Shown here in pieces: positions 43,048 through 52,441 of a DNA stretch of 64,000 bases. The notes below the pieces were generated by a model. The model was given only the letters and a program-made list of their open reading frames with translations. It was not told the origin of the DNA and did not search any database. Position numbers and translations under genes: made by a program. Source of the DNA: Cephaloticoccus sp. (GTDB lineage: Bacteria > Verrucomicrobiota > Verrucomicrobiia > Opitutales > Opitutaceae); NCBI GenBank assembly GCA_030833445.1, contig JAURHD010000005.1, forward strand, positions 62,001-126,000. Reading direction: 5' to 3'. Each line of letters starts with the position of its first letter. The first letter of the stretch is position 1.

Positions 43048-44511
43048 TCAGAATTGAGGATGACGTTGATGCCAGTCGTGGGCTTGCTCGTAATCGCGCG
43101 CAATGGCGAGGAGACTGGCTTCCTCAAACGGGCGCCCGATCAATTGCAGGCCCAAGGGCAATCCAGATGATGAAAATCCACAAGGCACACTCACAGCAGG
43201 CAAACCAGCGAGGTTCACCCCGATCGTGTAAATGTCGCAGAGATAGAGTGCGAGCGGATCAGCTTTGGCCCCCAGCTTGAATGCCGGCGTTGGCGTCGTT
43301 GGCGTGATCAACGCATCGACCTCCTGGTAGGCGTTGAGAAAATCCTGACGAATCAAGGTGCGCACCTTCTGGGCCCGCAAATAATACGCATCATAATAGC
43401 CACTGGAGAGGACATAGGTGCCAAGGATGATCCGACGCTTTACCTCCTCACCAAAGCCCTCGGCCCGGGACTGAAAATACAAATCGGTGATATCCTTCGC
43501 CGCCTTGGAACGATGGCCATAACGCACGCCATCATAACGGGCCAAATTCGAGGAAGCCTCCGCGGTCGCGATGACATAATAAGCATCAAGGCAGTAGCGT
43601 GTATGCGGCAGTGACACTTCCTTGATTTCGCAACCTTGGGCCCGGTAGTGCGCAATCGCCCGTTCGACGGCTGCGCCGACTTCGGGGTCGAGCCCCTCGC
43701 CAAAATATTCCTTTGGAATACCCAGTTTCCAAGGTCCCTGGCGTTGTTTCAGCTCATCACGATAATCCGGCAATGCCGTGCGGTAGGATGTCGAATCACA
43801 CTCATCATGTCCGGCAATCGACTGCAACATGATGGCCGCATCTTCCACCGTATGCGTAAAGGGTCCAATTTGATCCAACGAGGATGCAAATGCGATGAGT
43901 CCGTAGCGTGAGATTAAACCGTAGGTCGGTTTTAACCCCACCACGCCACATAATGCCGCAGGCTGCCGAATCGATCCACCGGTATCGGATCCCAAAGTTG
44001 CAATTGCCTGACCGGCAGCCACCGCTGCGGCACTCCCACCCGAGGACCCGCCGGGAACACAGGAAGTATCCCAGGGATTGGCAGTTTGATGTGTCGCGGA
44101 GTTTTCCGTGGAGGAGCCCATCGCAAATTCATCCATATTCAAGCGGCCCCATAAAACTGCCCCTGCCCGTTTCAATTTTTGCGCGACCGTCCCATCATAA
44201 GGAGACACAAAATTGGCCAGCATCTTACTGGATGCGGTGAGTGGTTGATTCTCGACCGCAATCACATCCTTCAGGCCGATTGGTATTCCATCCAATGGAC
44301 CGAGGGATTCACCGGCCGATCGTCGCGCATCGGCGGCGGTGGCCTGAGATAATGCATCCACTTCATTGCGTGAATTGAATGCACGCACCTTGGGTTCGAC
44401 CTGATTCGTTCGGTCGATCACAGCCTGCATCAGCTCAACGGCACTGAGTTCCCGTTTGGCCAGTCGCACGGACAGGTTCGCAATAGTCTGATAATGCAGC
44501 TCGTCAGCCAT
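43048..44511 (-). CDS. gatA: Asp/Glu-tRNA(Asn/Gln) amidotransferase subunit A
   Basis: 487 residues of the amidase signature family. The Ser-cisSer-Lys triad is visible: Lys in [10 protein letters not shown], cis-Ser and Ser in [14 protein letters not shown] and [14 protein letters not shown]. GatA releases ammonia from glutamine for transfer onto Glu-tRNA-Gln or Asp-tRNA-Asn. It starts five bases after gatC. Confidence 0.97.
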   Translation of the reverse strand: MADELHYQTIANLSVRLAKRELSAVELMQAVIDRTNQVEPKVRAFNSRNEVDALSQATAADARRSAGESLGPLDGIPIGLKDVIAVENQPLTASSKMLANFVSPYDGTVAQKLKRAGAVLWGRLNMDEFAMGSSTENSATHQTANPWDTSCVPGGSSGGSAAAVAAGQAIATLGSDTGGSIRQPAALCGVVGLKPTYGLISRYGLIAFASSLDQIGPFTHTVEDAAIMLQSIAGHDECDSTSYRTALPDYRDELKQRQGPWKLGIPKEYFGEGLDPEVGAAVERAIAHYRAQGCEIKEVSLPHTRYCLDAYYVIATAEASSNLARYDGVRYGHRSKAAKDITDLYFQSRAEGFGEEVKRRIILGTYVLSSGYYDAYYLRAQKVRTLIRQDFLNAYQEVDALITPTTPTPAFKLGAKADPLALYLCDIYTIGVNLAGLPAVSVPCGFSSSGLPLGLQLIGRPFEEASLLAIARDYEQAHDWHQRHPQF

Positions 44512-44516
44512 TTTGG

Positions 44517-44807
44517 TTACTCCACCACCTTGGGCACCACGATCATGTTGTCTCGTTGGGCTGGGGCATTGCGCAAAGCCGCTTCAACCGGCAAACCCGG
44601 TTTGGCCAGATCATCCGCCCAGACATTGAATAAAGGAAATGCATGAGCCGTTGGTTCAACCCCAGTAACATCCACTTGTTCAAGCTGGCGCATATGATGC
44701 AGCACCTCAGCCAATTGGCGGGAGAATTTTTCCTTTTCCTCCGGAGTCAGTGCCAAACGCGCAAGTTGCGCCACCCGGTCGATATCAATGTTGGTCGTGT
44801 CGGCCAT
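44517..44807 (-). CDS. gatC: Asp/Glu-tRNA(Asn/Gln) amidotransferase subunit C
   Basis: 96 residues. [20 protein letters not shown] and the C-terminal [19 protein letters not shown] are diagnostic of GatC, which wraps around GatA and stabilises the complex. It is two bases from pheT and five from gatA, supporting stoichiometric co-translation. Presence of GatCAB means that Gln and/or Asn tRNAs are made indirectly in this organism. Confidence 0.95.
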   Translation of the reverse strand: MADTTNIDIDRVAQLARLALTPEEKEKFSRQLAEVLHHMRQLEQVDVTGVEPTAHAFPLFNVWADDLAKPGLPVEAALRNAPAQRDNMIVVPKVVE

Positions 44808-44809
44808 GA

Positions 44810-47266
44810 CTATTTGCGCACGGTGTAACCGGTCGAACTAACCAAGTCGTCTTGAATCTTTTGGAAGACCGCATTCACCTCGTCGTCCTTCAACGTCCGG
44901 TCGGCTGCCCTAAAGGCCAGACTGAAAGCGAGGCTCTTCTGATTTTCGGTCAAACCTTTGCCTTGGTAGACATCAAAAACAGAAATGTCTTCGACGACAA
45001 AGGCATTGCCCACGGCGGCCTGGGCGATCTTGACCAGTTGCTTGCGCACGACCTCGGCGGCCAGATCTGCATCGACGACCACGGCTAGATCCCGCAGCGC
45101 TGCCGGATAGAGACTAAATTCTGAAAACCGGCGACGACTGGAAACTGCGGCCAATTTTTGCGGCATGATGGAAAAGGAAGCGGCATAGACTTTTCCTTCA
45201 ATCCCCCTCGCCTTTACCATGGCGAGATTGAGCATGCCAAAACGAGCGGTCCAACCCTGCTCTACACCACCGGCCGAAGTCGATTGGCCTTCCTGCCAGC
45301 CAAAGTAATCACCAGAGACCGGAGCAAGGGGTTGGCGACTGAAATCTATTCCGGCTGCATTAGCCAAGGCGGATATATGGTGCTTTACGGTGTAAAAATC
45401 CGCGGCTTCGCGCTGCTTCCATGTGGCGTTGGAGTTTTCGGCGATGACGAATGCCACTGAAGCACATTCATAGTTTTGCCCATTGCGCTCAATGAAGACC
45501 CGGCCGGTTTCACACAACCGGGTTACCGCCACACCCCGTGACTGATTCAATTTAAGCGTGTCCAACAAACCCATCACCAAGGTGGGACGCAGGTGGGACT
45601 GATCCGCCACAAAAGGGTTATCCAAGGCCAGTTCCGCGTTGGCGACCTGCGACACCCACGTTTTAATTTCACTGCCGGGCCGCAGGGTGTAATTCGCACA
45701 TTCGTGGAAATCATGGCCGACCAGATAATCGGTAACTTTGCGGTTGAATTGGACGACCGGGGCATCCTCATCGATCAATCCCGGTGTAGCTACGACACTT
45801 GAAGGAATCTTTTCCGTGCCGTAAACCCGCATCACTTCCTCGACCAGATCAATCGGCCGGTCCAAATCCTGCCGCCAACTGGGAATCGCAAGGGTCCAAG
45901 CCGGACCGCGTTTCTCCGTTTCCTCCTCCCGGGTGATGGTCAGTTCCAAGGCAGTGAAGGCGGAACGCATGGCCTCCGCCGGAATATCAAAGCCAACTTT
46001 CTCACAGATGTAATCGTGTGTTACCACAACTTCACGTTGCCAAGGCACATCACCGCCAATTTTATAAATCGGCCCTACTACCTGCCCTCCGGCCGTCTCC
46101 AATATGAGATCAATCGCCCGATAGGCTGCTTCCAGAGAAGTATGTGGATCAACGCCGCGCTCATAACGATAGGAGGAATCAGAGGAAAGCCCCAGTTGCT
46201 TTGATGTGCGACGGATGACCTGCCGTTTGAAAATGGCGCACTCCAACACGACATCGGTGGTCCCATCCGACACACCGGAATCTACCCCGCCCATGATCCC
46301 GGCAATCACCACCGGTTTGACGGCATCCGCAATCAACAGCATGCTTCCATCCAGTAATCGCTCCTTGTCGTCGAGGGTGGTGATTTTCTCACCCTGCTTG
46401 GCGTGACGCACGATTATTTGACCGCCCTCCAACTTCGCCGCGTCAAAGGCGTGCATGGGCTGGCCATACTCGAGCATCACATAATTGCCCACATCGACGA
46501 TATTGTTGATGGGGCGCAAACCCACGGCATTCAATCGTGCCTGCAGCCATGCCGGACTGGGACCCACCTTGATGCCCGTAATAATATGGGCCGTGTAGAG
46601 AGGACAATCGCTGGGAATTTCCACTTTAACCGCATTGAGCAGATCCGACCGCGGCTTCGTTTCGTCAACCGCACCGTGGAATTTCACCTCCGGGTAGACC
46701 AACTCCAACTTAAACCAAGCGGCTAGCTCGCGTGCGATTCCAATGTGCGATTGGCAGTCCGGTCGGTTGGGCGTGATCTCGACATCAAATACGGTATCTC
46801 CCTCGGGCAGAACCTGATTGATCGGCGTGCCCAAGGCCGGCTGGTCGGCCAATAACAGCAAGCCGGCATGATCATTACCCATGCCAAGTTCATCGGCGGC
46901 ACACATCATGCCATCGGATGATTGTCCGCGGATCTTGGATTGCTTGATGACAAAGTCACCCGGCAGGACTGCTCCAGGCAGGGCCACCGCCACTCGGTTG
47001 CCGACATCACAATTCGGTGCTCCGCAAACAATGGTTTTTACCCCGCCAGCCGGACCGACATCAACCGTGCAAACGGACAGTTTGTCCGCGTTAGGATGTT
47101 TGTCCCGCGTGAGTATCTCACCCACCACCACATGCTCCAATTGTGGCGCGCCGGTCTGAATAACTTCCTCGACTTCAAATCCGAGAAAAGTAATCGCCCG
47201 GCTGATCTCATCGTTCGATGCGGTCAGTGAGATGTAATCCTTAAGCCAGTTGAGGGATATTTTCAT
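44810..47266 (-). CDS. pheT: Phenylalanyl-tRNA synthetase beta subunit
   Basis: 818 residues of normal length. Domains in order: N-terminal EMAP/tRNA-binding domain (HPNADKLSVCTVDVG), B3/B4 editing domain (VEITPNRPDCQSHIGIARELAAW), B5 domain, a catalytic-like core, and a C-terminal anticodon-binding FDX-ACB domain ending near KIQDDLVSSTGYTVR. With PheS it forms an (alpha-beta)2 enzyme charging tRNA-Phe. Confidence 0.97.
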   Translation of the reverse strand: MKISLNWLKDYISLTASNDEISRAITFLGFEVEEVIQTGAPQLEHVVVGEILTRDKHPNADKLSVCTVDVGPAGGVKTIVCGAPNCDVGNRVAVALPGAVLPGDFVIKQSKIRGQSSDGMMCAADELGMGNDHAGLLLLADQPALGTPINQVLPEGDTVFDVEITPNRPDCQSHIGIARELAAWFKLELVYPEVKFHGAVDETKPRSDLLNAVKVEIPSDCPLYTAHIITGIKVGPSPAWLQARLNAVGLRPINNIVDVGNYVMLEYGQPMHAFDAAKLEGGQIIVRHAKQGEKITTLDDKERLLDGSMLLIADAVKPVVIAGIMGGVDSGVSDGTTDVVLECAIFKRQVIRRTSKQLGLSSDSSYRYERGVDPHTSLEAAYRAIDLILETAGGQVVGPIYKIGGDVPWQREVVVTHDYICEKVGFDIPAEAMRSAFTALELTITREEETEKRGPAWTLAIPSWRQDLDRPIDLVEEVMRVYGTEKIPSSVVATPGLIDEDAPVVQFNRKVTDYLVGHDFHECANYTLRPGSEIKTWVSQVANAELALDNPFVADQSHLRPTLVMGLLDTLKLNQSRGVAVTRLCETGRVFIERNGQNYECASVAFVIAENSNATWKQREAADFYTVKHHISALANAAGIDFSRQPLAPVSGDYFGWQEGQSTSAGGVEQGWTARFGMLNLAMVKARGIEGKVYAASFSIMPQKLAAVSSRRRFSEFSLYPAALRDLAVVVDADLAAEVVRKQLVKIAQAAVGNAFVVEDISVFDVYQGKGLTENQKSLAFSLAFRAADRTLKDDEVNAVFQKIQDDLVSSTGYTVRK

Positions 47267-47275
47267 GGGAAGGCC

Positions 47276-48319
47276 TTACGCAAACTGCTTCAGGAAGCGC
47301 AGATCGTTCTGATAAAAATAGCGGATGTCATCGATGCCATAGAGCAGCATGGCCAATCGCTCCAAACCCATGCCGAACGCATACCCACTCCATACATCGG
47401 GATCATATCCCACATCGGAGAAAACCACGGGATCCACCATGCCACATCCACCGATCTCGATCCATTCCTTCTTAACTTTCGGCAGATGCTGGGCACTCAA
47501 GTCCACTTCGAAACTGGGTTCGGTATAGCCGAAATAATGCGGGCGAAACCGGGTCTTCGTATCTTTCCCCAACAACGATTCGAAGATGTAGTCGAGCAGC
47601 GCCTTCAGGTCGCGCACGGTGACGTTCTTGTCCACATACAGGCACTCGAGCTGTTGAAAGTTCGCTGAATGGGTCGCGTCCGTCGTATCCCGGCGATATA
47701 CCCGTCCCGGGGAGACAATACGAATTGGCGGCGAGCCCTTTAACATGGTGCGAATCTGCACCGATGAAGTGTGCGTCCGCAGCAGGTAACGCTCCTCCGG
47801 ATTTTTCTTGGAGATATTCCCGAATCGAACCGATTCAGGCAGGTAAAAGGTATCCTGACCGTCACGCGCCGGGTGGTCCGCCGGGGTGTTCAAGGCGTCG
47901 AAACAATAATACTCCGTTTCCACCTCGGGACCATCCGCGACGGTAAATCCCACCTTGCGCAAGATGCGGCACATTTCCTCACGCACCAGTGTAAGTGGAT
48001 GGTAGGTGCCAGGACCGATATCCGGAGAAGGCAAGGTCGGATCAATGGCTGGGCCCAATTGCGCTTGGAGTTCCAGCGCTTCAATCCGGGCCAACGAGGC
48101 ATCAAGCAGCGTTTGCACCCGTCCTTTGGTCTCGTTAATCAATTTACCCATCGCCGGACGTTCCTCTTTCGGCACGGCACCCATTTGTTTCATCTGGGCA
48201 GTCAGTTCGCCATTGGGACCAACGTAACGCGCTTTGGCGGCCTCGAAATCGGGTCGACTGCTGATTCCGGTGAGTTCCGCCTCAGCTTTGGTCACAATGG
48301 CATTTAGAATGTCTTGCAT
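47276..48319 (-). CDS. pheS: Phenylalanyl-tRNA synthetase alpha subunit
   Basis: 347 residues from MQDILNAIV at 48319; a longer frame runs into the upstream terminator. The N-terminal coiled coil (about 1-90) is followed by the class II core: motif 2 region RTHTSSVQIRTM, PGRVYRRDTTDATHSANFQQLE and motif 3 AFGMGLERLAMLLYGIDDIR. It lies nine bases before pheT. Confidence 0.97.
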   Translation of the reverse strand: MQDILNAIVTKAEAELTGISSRPDFEAAKARYVGPNGELTAQMKQMGAVPKEERPAMGKLINETKGRVQTLLDASLARIEALELQAQLGPAIDPTLPSPDIGPGTYHPLTLVREEMCRILRKVGFTVADGPEVETEYYCFDALNTPADHPARDGQDTFYLPESVRFGNISKKNPEERYLLRTHTSSVQIRTMLKGSPPIRIVSPGRVYRRDTTDATHSANFQQLECLYVDKNVTVRDLKALLDYIFESLLGKDTKTRFRPHYFGYTEPSFEVDLSAQHLPKVKKEWIEIGGCGMVDPVVFSDVGYDPDVWSGYAFGMGLERLAMLLYGIDDIRYFYQNDLRFLKQFA

Positions 48320-48357
48320 GGGAAAAGTATGATGAATCGGCGTCGCTTGGCGACACG

Positions 48358-48399
48358 ACAAAATGAAAGAGGACGGCACCCCGGTCGAGGCCCGTCCTC
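48358..48399 (-). terminator. Terminator after rplT
   Basis: Leftward GAGGACGG and CCGTCCTC (8 bp) with a 15-base loop, followed by TTTCATTTTG. It separates rpmI-rplT from pheST-gatCAB, so the latter probably has its own promoter or depends on read-through. Confidence 0.65.
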
Positions 48400-48448
48400 C
48401 GAAATATTCAGATTGGGAGGCGAGCCTGCCCGGCTCGCGTTTGGTGGA

Positions 48449-48832
48449 TCAGGCCTTGCTGGTGGCAGCGGCCTTGGTCTTCAACGCGTCCTGGGCTTGT
48501 TTGACCAGGGCGTTAAAAGCCACCTCGTCCTGAATCGCGATATCCGAGAGGATTTTGCGATCCAACACGATGTTGGCGGCCTTCAGACCTTCAATGAATC
48601 GGCTGTAGCTGATACCGGCACTGCGGCAGGCAGCATTCAGACGCACGATCCAGAGACCACGCATGTCGCCCTTTTTCTTGCGACGGGCGATGTAGGCGTA
48701 TTGCCAAGCATGCGCGACAGCATCCTTCGCATAGCGAAAGAGCTTCGATTTGTTGCCGAAATAGCCTTTGGCGTATTTCAGCGTTTTCTTGTGTCGCTTG
48801 CGGGAAGCGGGGGAGTTGGTTGCACGAGCCAT
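48449..48832 (-). CDS. rplT: 50S ribosomal protein L20
   Basis: 127 residues. Typical L20: RKRHKKTLKYAKGYFG, AYIARRKKKGDMRGLWIVRLN and SYSRFIEGLKAANI. It is essential early in 50S assembly and autoregulates its operon in several bacteria. Shine-Dalgarno AAGGAA lies before the ATG. A strong stem precedes the gene (see 48854-48889). Confidence 0.97.
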   Translation of the reverse strand: MARATNSPASRKRHKKTLKYAKGYFGNKSKLFRYAKDAVAHAWQYAYIARRKKKGDMRGLWIVRLNAACRSAGISYSRFIEGLKAANIVLDRKILSDIAIQDEVAFNALVKQAQDALKTKAAATSKA

Positions 48833-48853
48833 GTTTTATTTCCTTATTTTTGT

Positions 48854-48889
48854 CGCTGCTTGGTCGGCTTAAGTATCACCAAGCGAGCG
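48854..48889 (-). promoter_or_regulatory. Stem-loop in the rpmI-rplT spacer
   Basis: CGCTGCTTGGT pairs with ACCAAGCAGCG-like sequence through an 11-bp stem with one bulged base, and a 13-base loop holding CTTAAG. It lies in the 83-base spacer upstream of rplT. In other bacteria L20 represses its operon through leader RNA; this could be such a site. No homology can be claimed. Confidence 0.5.
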
Positions 48890-48915
48890 AAGTTATTAGA
48901 TTGCGCGTCGTTTTG

Positions 48916-49110
48916 TTACAAACCGTGCGGCAAGCAGCGCCGGAGAGGCGCCGCATGGGTTTCAGACAGAGTTTTGGCTCTGCCTAAACGCCGCTTTTGC
49001 TTGGAGGACTTGGTATTGGCGATATGCCGAGTCCCGGGCGAACGGTGCAACAGCTTACCGGTAGCGGTAAGCTTGAAGCGCTTGGCAACGGACTTTTTGG
49101 TCTTTTGCAT
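48916..49110 (-). CDS. rpmI: 50S ribosomal protein L35
   Basis: 64 residues, standard L35: KTKKSVAKRFKLTATGKLLHR, RHIANTKSSKQKRRL and the short C-terminal helix. infC, often upstream of rpmI, is absent; instead about 240 bases without a gene lie before it and tRNA-Lys starts beyond them. Confidence 0.97.
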   Translation of the reverse strand: MQKTKKSVAKRFKLTATGKLLHRSPGTRHIANTKSSKQKRRLGRAKTLSETHAAPLRRCLPHGL

Positions 49111-49308
49111 GAGTAGAGCGGACCAAAACAGTGATCCGCAGGACGACTGTAAAGGGAAATCTTAGAAGAAATGGCAGCCCCGGTATGATTGTCTCCCACG
49201 GGAATACGCCCGTGCCCACGATTCCCGACATGATCCCGATTTTGCCGGCCTGATTATCGATCAATCCAACGTGATGATCAAAACTGCGCAGAGACCGGCA
49301 AATGGCTG

Positions 49309-49337
49309 TTGACAAGGTTCGAACGATTATGAGTTTT
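49309..49337 (+). promoter_or_regulatory. Candidate promoter of the tRNA cluster
   Basis: Perfect -35 TTGACA at 49309-49314, 37 bases before the tRNA-Lys 5' end. The -10 is weak (TATGAG at 49328 or GAGTTT at 49331). A second GCTGTTGACA occurs at 49849-49857 after tRNA-Gln. Confidence 0.35.
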
Positions 49338-49351
49338 TGACCGTTCATTTT

Positions 49352-49426
<75 letters not shown>

Positions 49427-49494
49427 TTTTCACTGATCGTGCTAATGGCTGTGGCGTTCTTTCTCCCAGCAATATCCAGCGCTGCAACTTTTTA

Positions 49495-49569
49495 GCCGGC
49501 GTAGCTCAACGGTAGAGCACCTGTTTTGTAAACAGGCGGTTGCGGGTTCGATTCCCATCGCCGGCTCCA
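49495..49569 (+). tRNA. tRNA-Thr (TGT)
   Basis: Acceptor GCCGGCG/CGCCGGC, anticodon stem CCTGT/ACAGG, loop TTTGTAA (anticodon TGT), T loop TTCGATT and encoded CCA. Same orientation as tRNA-Lys, 68 bases downstream. Confidence 0.97.
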
Positions 49570-49729
49570 CTTTCACTGCATCCTTCCACCGACCAATTTG
49601 TTTGAAGGGTAAATGGCTCCTGTGGGGTTATACGGGTGAGAACATTCAATCGGAACCCCTCATCTCATATATGTATCCCTCCACCCTACCTGCAACCGGT
49701 GAACTGAAAAGACTTTCACAGCAATCCAC

Positions 49730-49803
49730 TGCCTGGTGGTGTAATGGTAGCACGAACGACTCTGACTCGTTCTGTCTAGGTTCGAATCCTAGCCGGGCAG
49801 CCA
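49730..49803 (+). tRNA. tRNA-Gln (CTG)
   Basis: Acceptor TGCCTGG/CCGGGCA with discriminator G and encoded CCA. Anticodon stem AACGA/TCGTT, loop CTCTGAC (anticodon CTG). The T-A first pair is typical of tRNA-Gln. With GatCAB nearby it could be charged indirectly through Glu-tRNA-Gln. Confidence 0.95.
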
Positions 49804-50112
49804 ATTTCTATCGGAAATTGTGATTTTTGCAGATAGTTTTTATGAACGCTGTTGACAGAGGATATTCAATCACCCCTATTTCGCAATTCCACCCTATTGC
49901 AGTCAGTAAACACAGCCTCATGCTGTTTATTTTTCCTTCAAATCCCACAGGTCTTTCCGGTCATAAAAACCAATGGCGGATGAAGATCGACCCAGTTATA
50001 AACCAATAAGGGCACGGATTTTGCTTTTAGAACCCTCTTTCTAATTTAGTGTCCAAATAAGCCCCTCTCTCTTACTTGCAACCTAGTTTAACTCTAAAAT
50101 CATCATTTCTCT
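49804..50112 (+). other. Intergenic region before the ExbB operon
   Basis: About 310 AT-rich bases without a credible gene. A perfect TTGACA at 49852-49857 has no strong -10 at 17 bases (CCTATT). The promoter of the ExbB/TonB operon must be here or read through from the tRNAs, but I cannot fix it. Confidence 0.5.
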
Positions 50113-50781
50113 ATGATTACTCAAATAATGCCGATTGCCGCTTTCACGTTCATGGACCAAACCATGATGGAGTTGTTTGTCCATGGTGGACCCATTATGT
50201 GGCCCATCATCTTGGTGTCCTTCATCATGATAACCGTGGTGTGCGAGCGTATCATCTTCATCATCCGTGAAAATGGCAGTCGCGAACCTGAGGTGGTGGA
50301 GAAGATGCTGGAGAACGCCGAGAACGGTGATGTCGAAGGCGCCCTACAGATCGGCAAGAAGAGCAAAGATTTCATCGCCCGTATCTTGGTCTATGCACTT
50401 TCTCATAAAGAGCATTCCATCTCAAATGCATTCATGCGCGCTTCCAATCAGGAGCTCAATCGCTTCGGGCAGGGTATGGCGACACTCGACACCGTTATCA
50501 CCGCAGCTCCCCTCCTCGGTTTGCTCGGAACGGTGACCGGTATGATGAAGACGTTTGCCTCACTCGGGTCGGCGGATATTTCTTCCAGCACAGGTGCCAT
50601 CACCGGTGGCGTGGGTGAAGCGTTGATTGCGACGATGTGCGGTCTGGGTATCGCCATCATGGGTCTCCTTCCCTTCAACTATCTGAATGCCCGCACGGAA
50701 GAAGCCAAGCACGAGGTCGCCGATGCCGCCAACGCGCTCGAGCTGATCACCAAGAAGACAGAGAATTCATCCACCCACTGA
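50113..50781 (+). CDS. exbB: MotA/TolQ/ExbB proton channel protein
   Basis: 222 residues with three membrane spans (about 27-47, 128-150 and 170-195). The signature PLLGLLGTVTGMMKTF and the following GGVGEALIATMCGLGIAI place it in the ExbB/TolQ family. It forms the pentameric stator-like channel around ExbD. First gene of a seven-gene operon that includes two ExbD genes and a TonB-like gene. Confidence 0.93.
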   Translation: MITQIMPIAAFTFMDQTMMELFVHGGPIMWPIILVSFIMITVVCERIIFIIRENGSREPEVVEKMLENAENGDVEGALQIGKKSKDFIARILVYALSHKEHSISNAFMRASNQELNRFGQGMATLDTVITAAPLLGLLGTVTGMMKTFASLGSADISSSTGAITGGVGEALIATMCGLGIAIMGLLPFNYLNARTEEAKHEVADAANALELITKKTENSSTH

Positions 50782-50840
50782 TACTTTTACCTAAGAAAGT
50801 ATCCGTTTCAACGTAACGTATTTAACAACCTCGCTCACAC

Positions 50841-51275
50841 ATGGCTGGATCAAGCTCAGGTGGTGGTGGCGGCAAGAAGAAGGCACGTATTGAGATCATC
50901 CCTCTCATCGACGTTATCTTCTTCCTGTTAGCTACATTCATTTTGTTCACGCTTTCGTTGAACAAATCCAACGGCTTGAAGGTAAACCTACCCAAGTCCG
51001 AAACTGGAGAAACCCGAGACCCTGCCGGTGCAGTCACGGTAACCGTAACCCAAGAGGGAACTTTGGCTTGGGATCAGGACCCCGTTACGCTCGACGAATT
51101 CCTCGCCAGGTTGCAGGCTTATAAATCGACAGAAAATAACCCTAAAATTCTGATCAACGGCGACGAAAATTCCTACTTCAGCCAGGCGGTCTACGTCTTC
51201 GACGAAGTGCGCAAGGCGGGCATCCAAAAAGTGTTGATTGAAACCAAAGTGCGGCCGGCGAATAGCAACGGCTAA
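50841..51275 (+). CDS. exbD: ExbD/TolR family protein, copy 1
   Basis: 144 residues. A Gly/Ser and Lys-rich cytoplasmic tip, then one membrane span with the proton-carrying Asp in IPLIDVIFFLLATF, and a periplasmic domain (about 45-140). The N-terminal 40 residues are nearly identical to copy 2, the periplasmic parts are not. Sits 59 bases after exbB. Confidence 0.92.
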   Translation: MAGSSSGGGGGKKKARIEIIPLIDVIFFLLATFILFTLSLNKSNGLKVNLPKSETGETRDPAGAVTVTVTQEGTLAWDQDPVTLDEFLARLQAYKSTENNPKILINGDENSYFSQAVYVFDEVRKAGIQKVLIETKVRPANSNG

Positions 51276-51315
51276 TTCCTCCGGTTACCACCAACAAATT
51301 TAGCATTACCAATCC

Positions 51316-51762
51316 ATGGCTGGCTCCAGTTCAAAACAAGTCGAAGGTAAAAAGAAGGCACGTATTGAGATTATTCCTCTCATTGACGTTATCTTTTTCC
51401 TGCTGGCCACTTTCGTTCTTTTCATTCTCTCACTGGAAAAGATCCAATCCTTGCCGGTAGATCTGCCGGTTGCCCAACCACCTTCGTCCTCGCAGCCGCC
51501 GGAGGATGATACCGTAACCATTCAGGTGTCAGAATTGGGCAATTGCTATTGGACCTACCATAAAAACACCGAGCTTATCGATGTTAAGGAGGTAAAACCA
51601 CGCCTGGAAAACTACGCCGCCAAGACGGCTGAACCCCGCGTGCTAGTGACCACCGACGACAAAGCCAAGTTTGGGGTGGCCATTCGTGTGCTAGACGAAG
51701 TTCGTCTGGCTAAGATCAAAAAGGTCTCGGTGGAAACCCGGGTTCGCCCTACCGGCAGATAA
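51316..51762 (+). CDS. exbD: ExbD/TolR family protein, copy 2
   Basis: 148 residues with the same topology and the same Asp in IPLIDVIFFLLATF. The periplasmic domain diverges from copy 1 and carries a Pro/Ser/Asp-rich linker (PPSSSQPPEDD). Two different ExbD chains may form a heterodimer inside one ExbB ring. It starts 40 bases after copy 1 and is followed by the TonB gene. Confidence 0.92.
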   Translation: MAGSSSKQVEGKKKARIEIIPLIDVIFFLLATFVLFILSLEKIQSLPVDLPVAQPPSSSQPPEDDTVTIQVSELGNCYWTYHKNTELIDVKEVKPRLENYAAKTAEPRVLVTTDDKAKFGVAIRVLDEVRLAKIKKVSVETRVRPTGR

Positions 51763-51786
51763 CCAACACATCATCAATTATTTATC

Positions 51787-52437
51787 ATGCGTAGGGATTT
51801 AATAATCGGCATCATCGCCTCCGCCCTTATTCACGGCGGGTTATTTGGCACATCGTTTCTCCCTGAGAAGCCCCAGCCACCCGCACCGGTCGAGGAAGTG
51901 CCTACGATCGAGTTAATGGAAATGCCAGAATTGGAAATCGAACCAGAGGAAATCGTAGAAACTGACGAACCGGTCGAAATTCCAGAGTTTGCTCCCCCGA
52001 TGCAGACAGATGTGCCGCAACTGGTAACAGTGGATTCATTTGTGCAGCCCATTCAGCCCCCCCCTCCGGAAAATATGAAACCGGTCACCGGGGTGGTCTC
52101 AATCCCCACTGCCCGCCAGACTGGTTTGGGCAAGGGCATTGAGGTTTTCGATATCAATAAGCTGGACCAGCCTCCGGTGCCCAAATTCCGCGCCAAGCCG
52201 CAGTATCCTTTCGAAATGCGACGCGCCGGTATCACCGGTGAAGTCGTGGTCGAGTTTATTGTGGATGCCAATGGTGACGTGCGCAACGCCTTCGCCGTGC
52301 GCTCCACCCAACGCGATTTCGAGCAAGCCGCTGTGCAAGCGGTCAGCAAGTGGAAATTCCGCCCTGGTAAGAAAGGTGGACGCGCCGTTAACACCCGCAT
52401 GCAGGTTCCCATCGTATTCACCCTGAACGACGAATAA
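51787..52437 (+). CDS. TonB family energy transducer
   Basis: 216 residues. An N-terminal membrane anchor (IIGIIASALIHGGLF) with the transmembrane His that TonB proteins use, a Pro/Glu-rich periplasmic spacer (about 30-110) and a C-terminal TonB domain with YPFEMRRAGITGEVVVEFIV and AVSKWKFRPGKKGG. It would transfer the ExbB/ExbD proton-motive energy to an outer-membrane partner. No TonB-dependent receptor is in the window. Confidence 0.92.
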   Translation: MRRDLIIGIIASALIHGGLFGTSFLPEKPQPPAPVEEVPTIELMEMPELEIEPEEIVETDEPVEIPEFAPPMQTDVPQLVTVDSFVQPIQPPPPENMKPVTGVVSIPTARQTGLGKGIEVFDINKLDQPPVPKFRAKPQYPFEMRRAGITGEVVVEFIVDANGDVRNAFAVRSTQRDFEQAAVQAVSKWKFRPGKKGGRAVNTRMQVPIVFTLNDE

Positions 52438-52441
52438 TCCC

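Noticed and set aside
47771-48307. Rightward 178-codon frame
   Set aside because: Shadow of pheS; no recognisable domain.
49602-49823. Short open frame over tRNA-Gln
   Set aside because: It includes the complete tRNA-Gln gene, so coding use is very unlikely.
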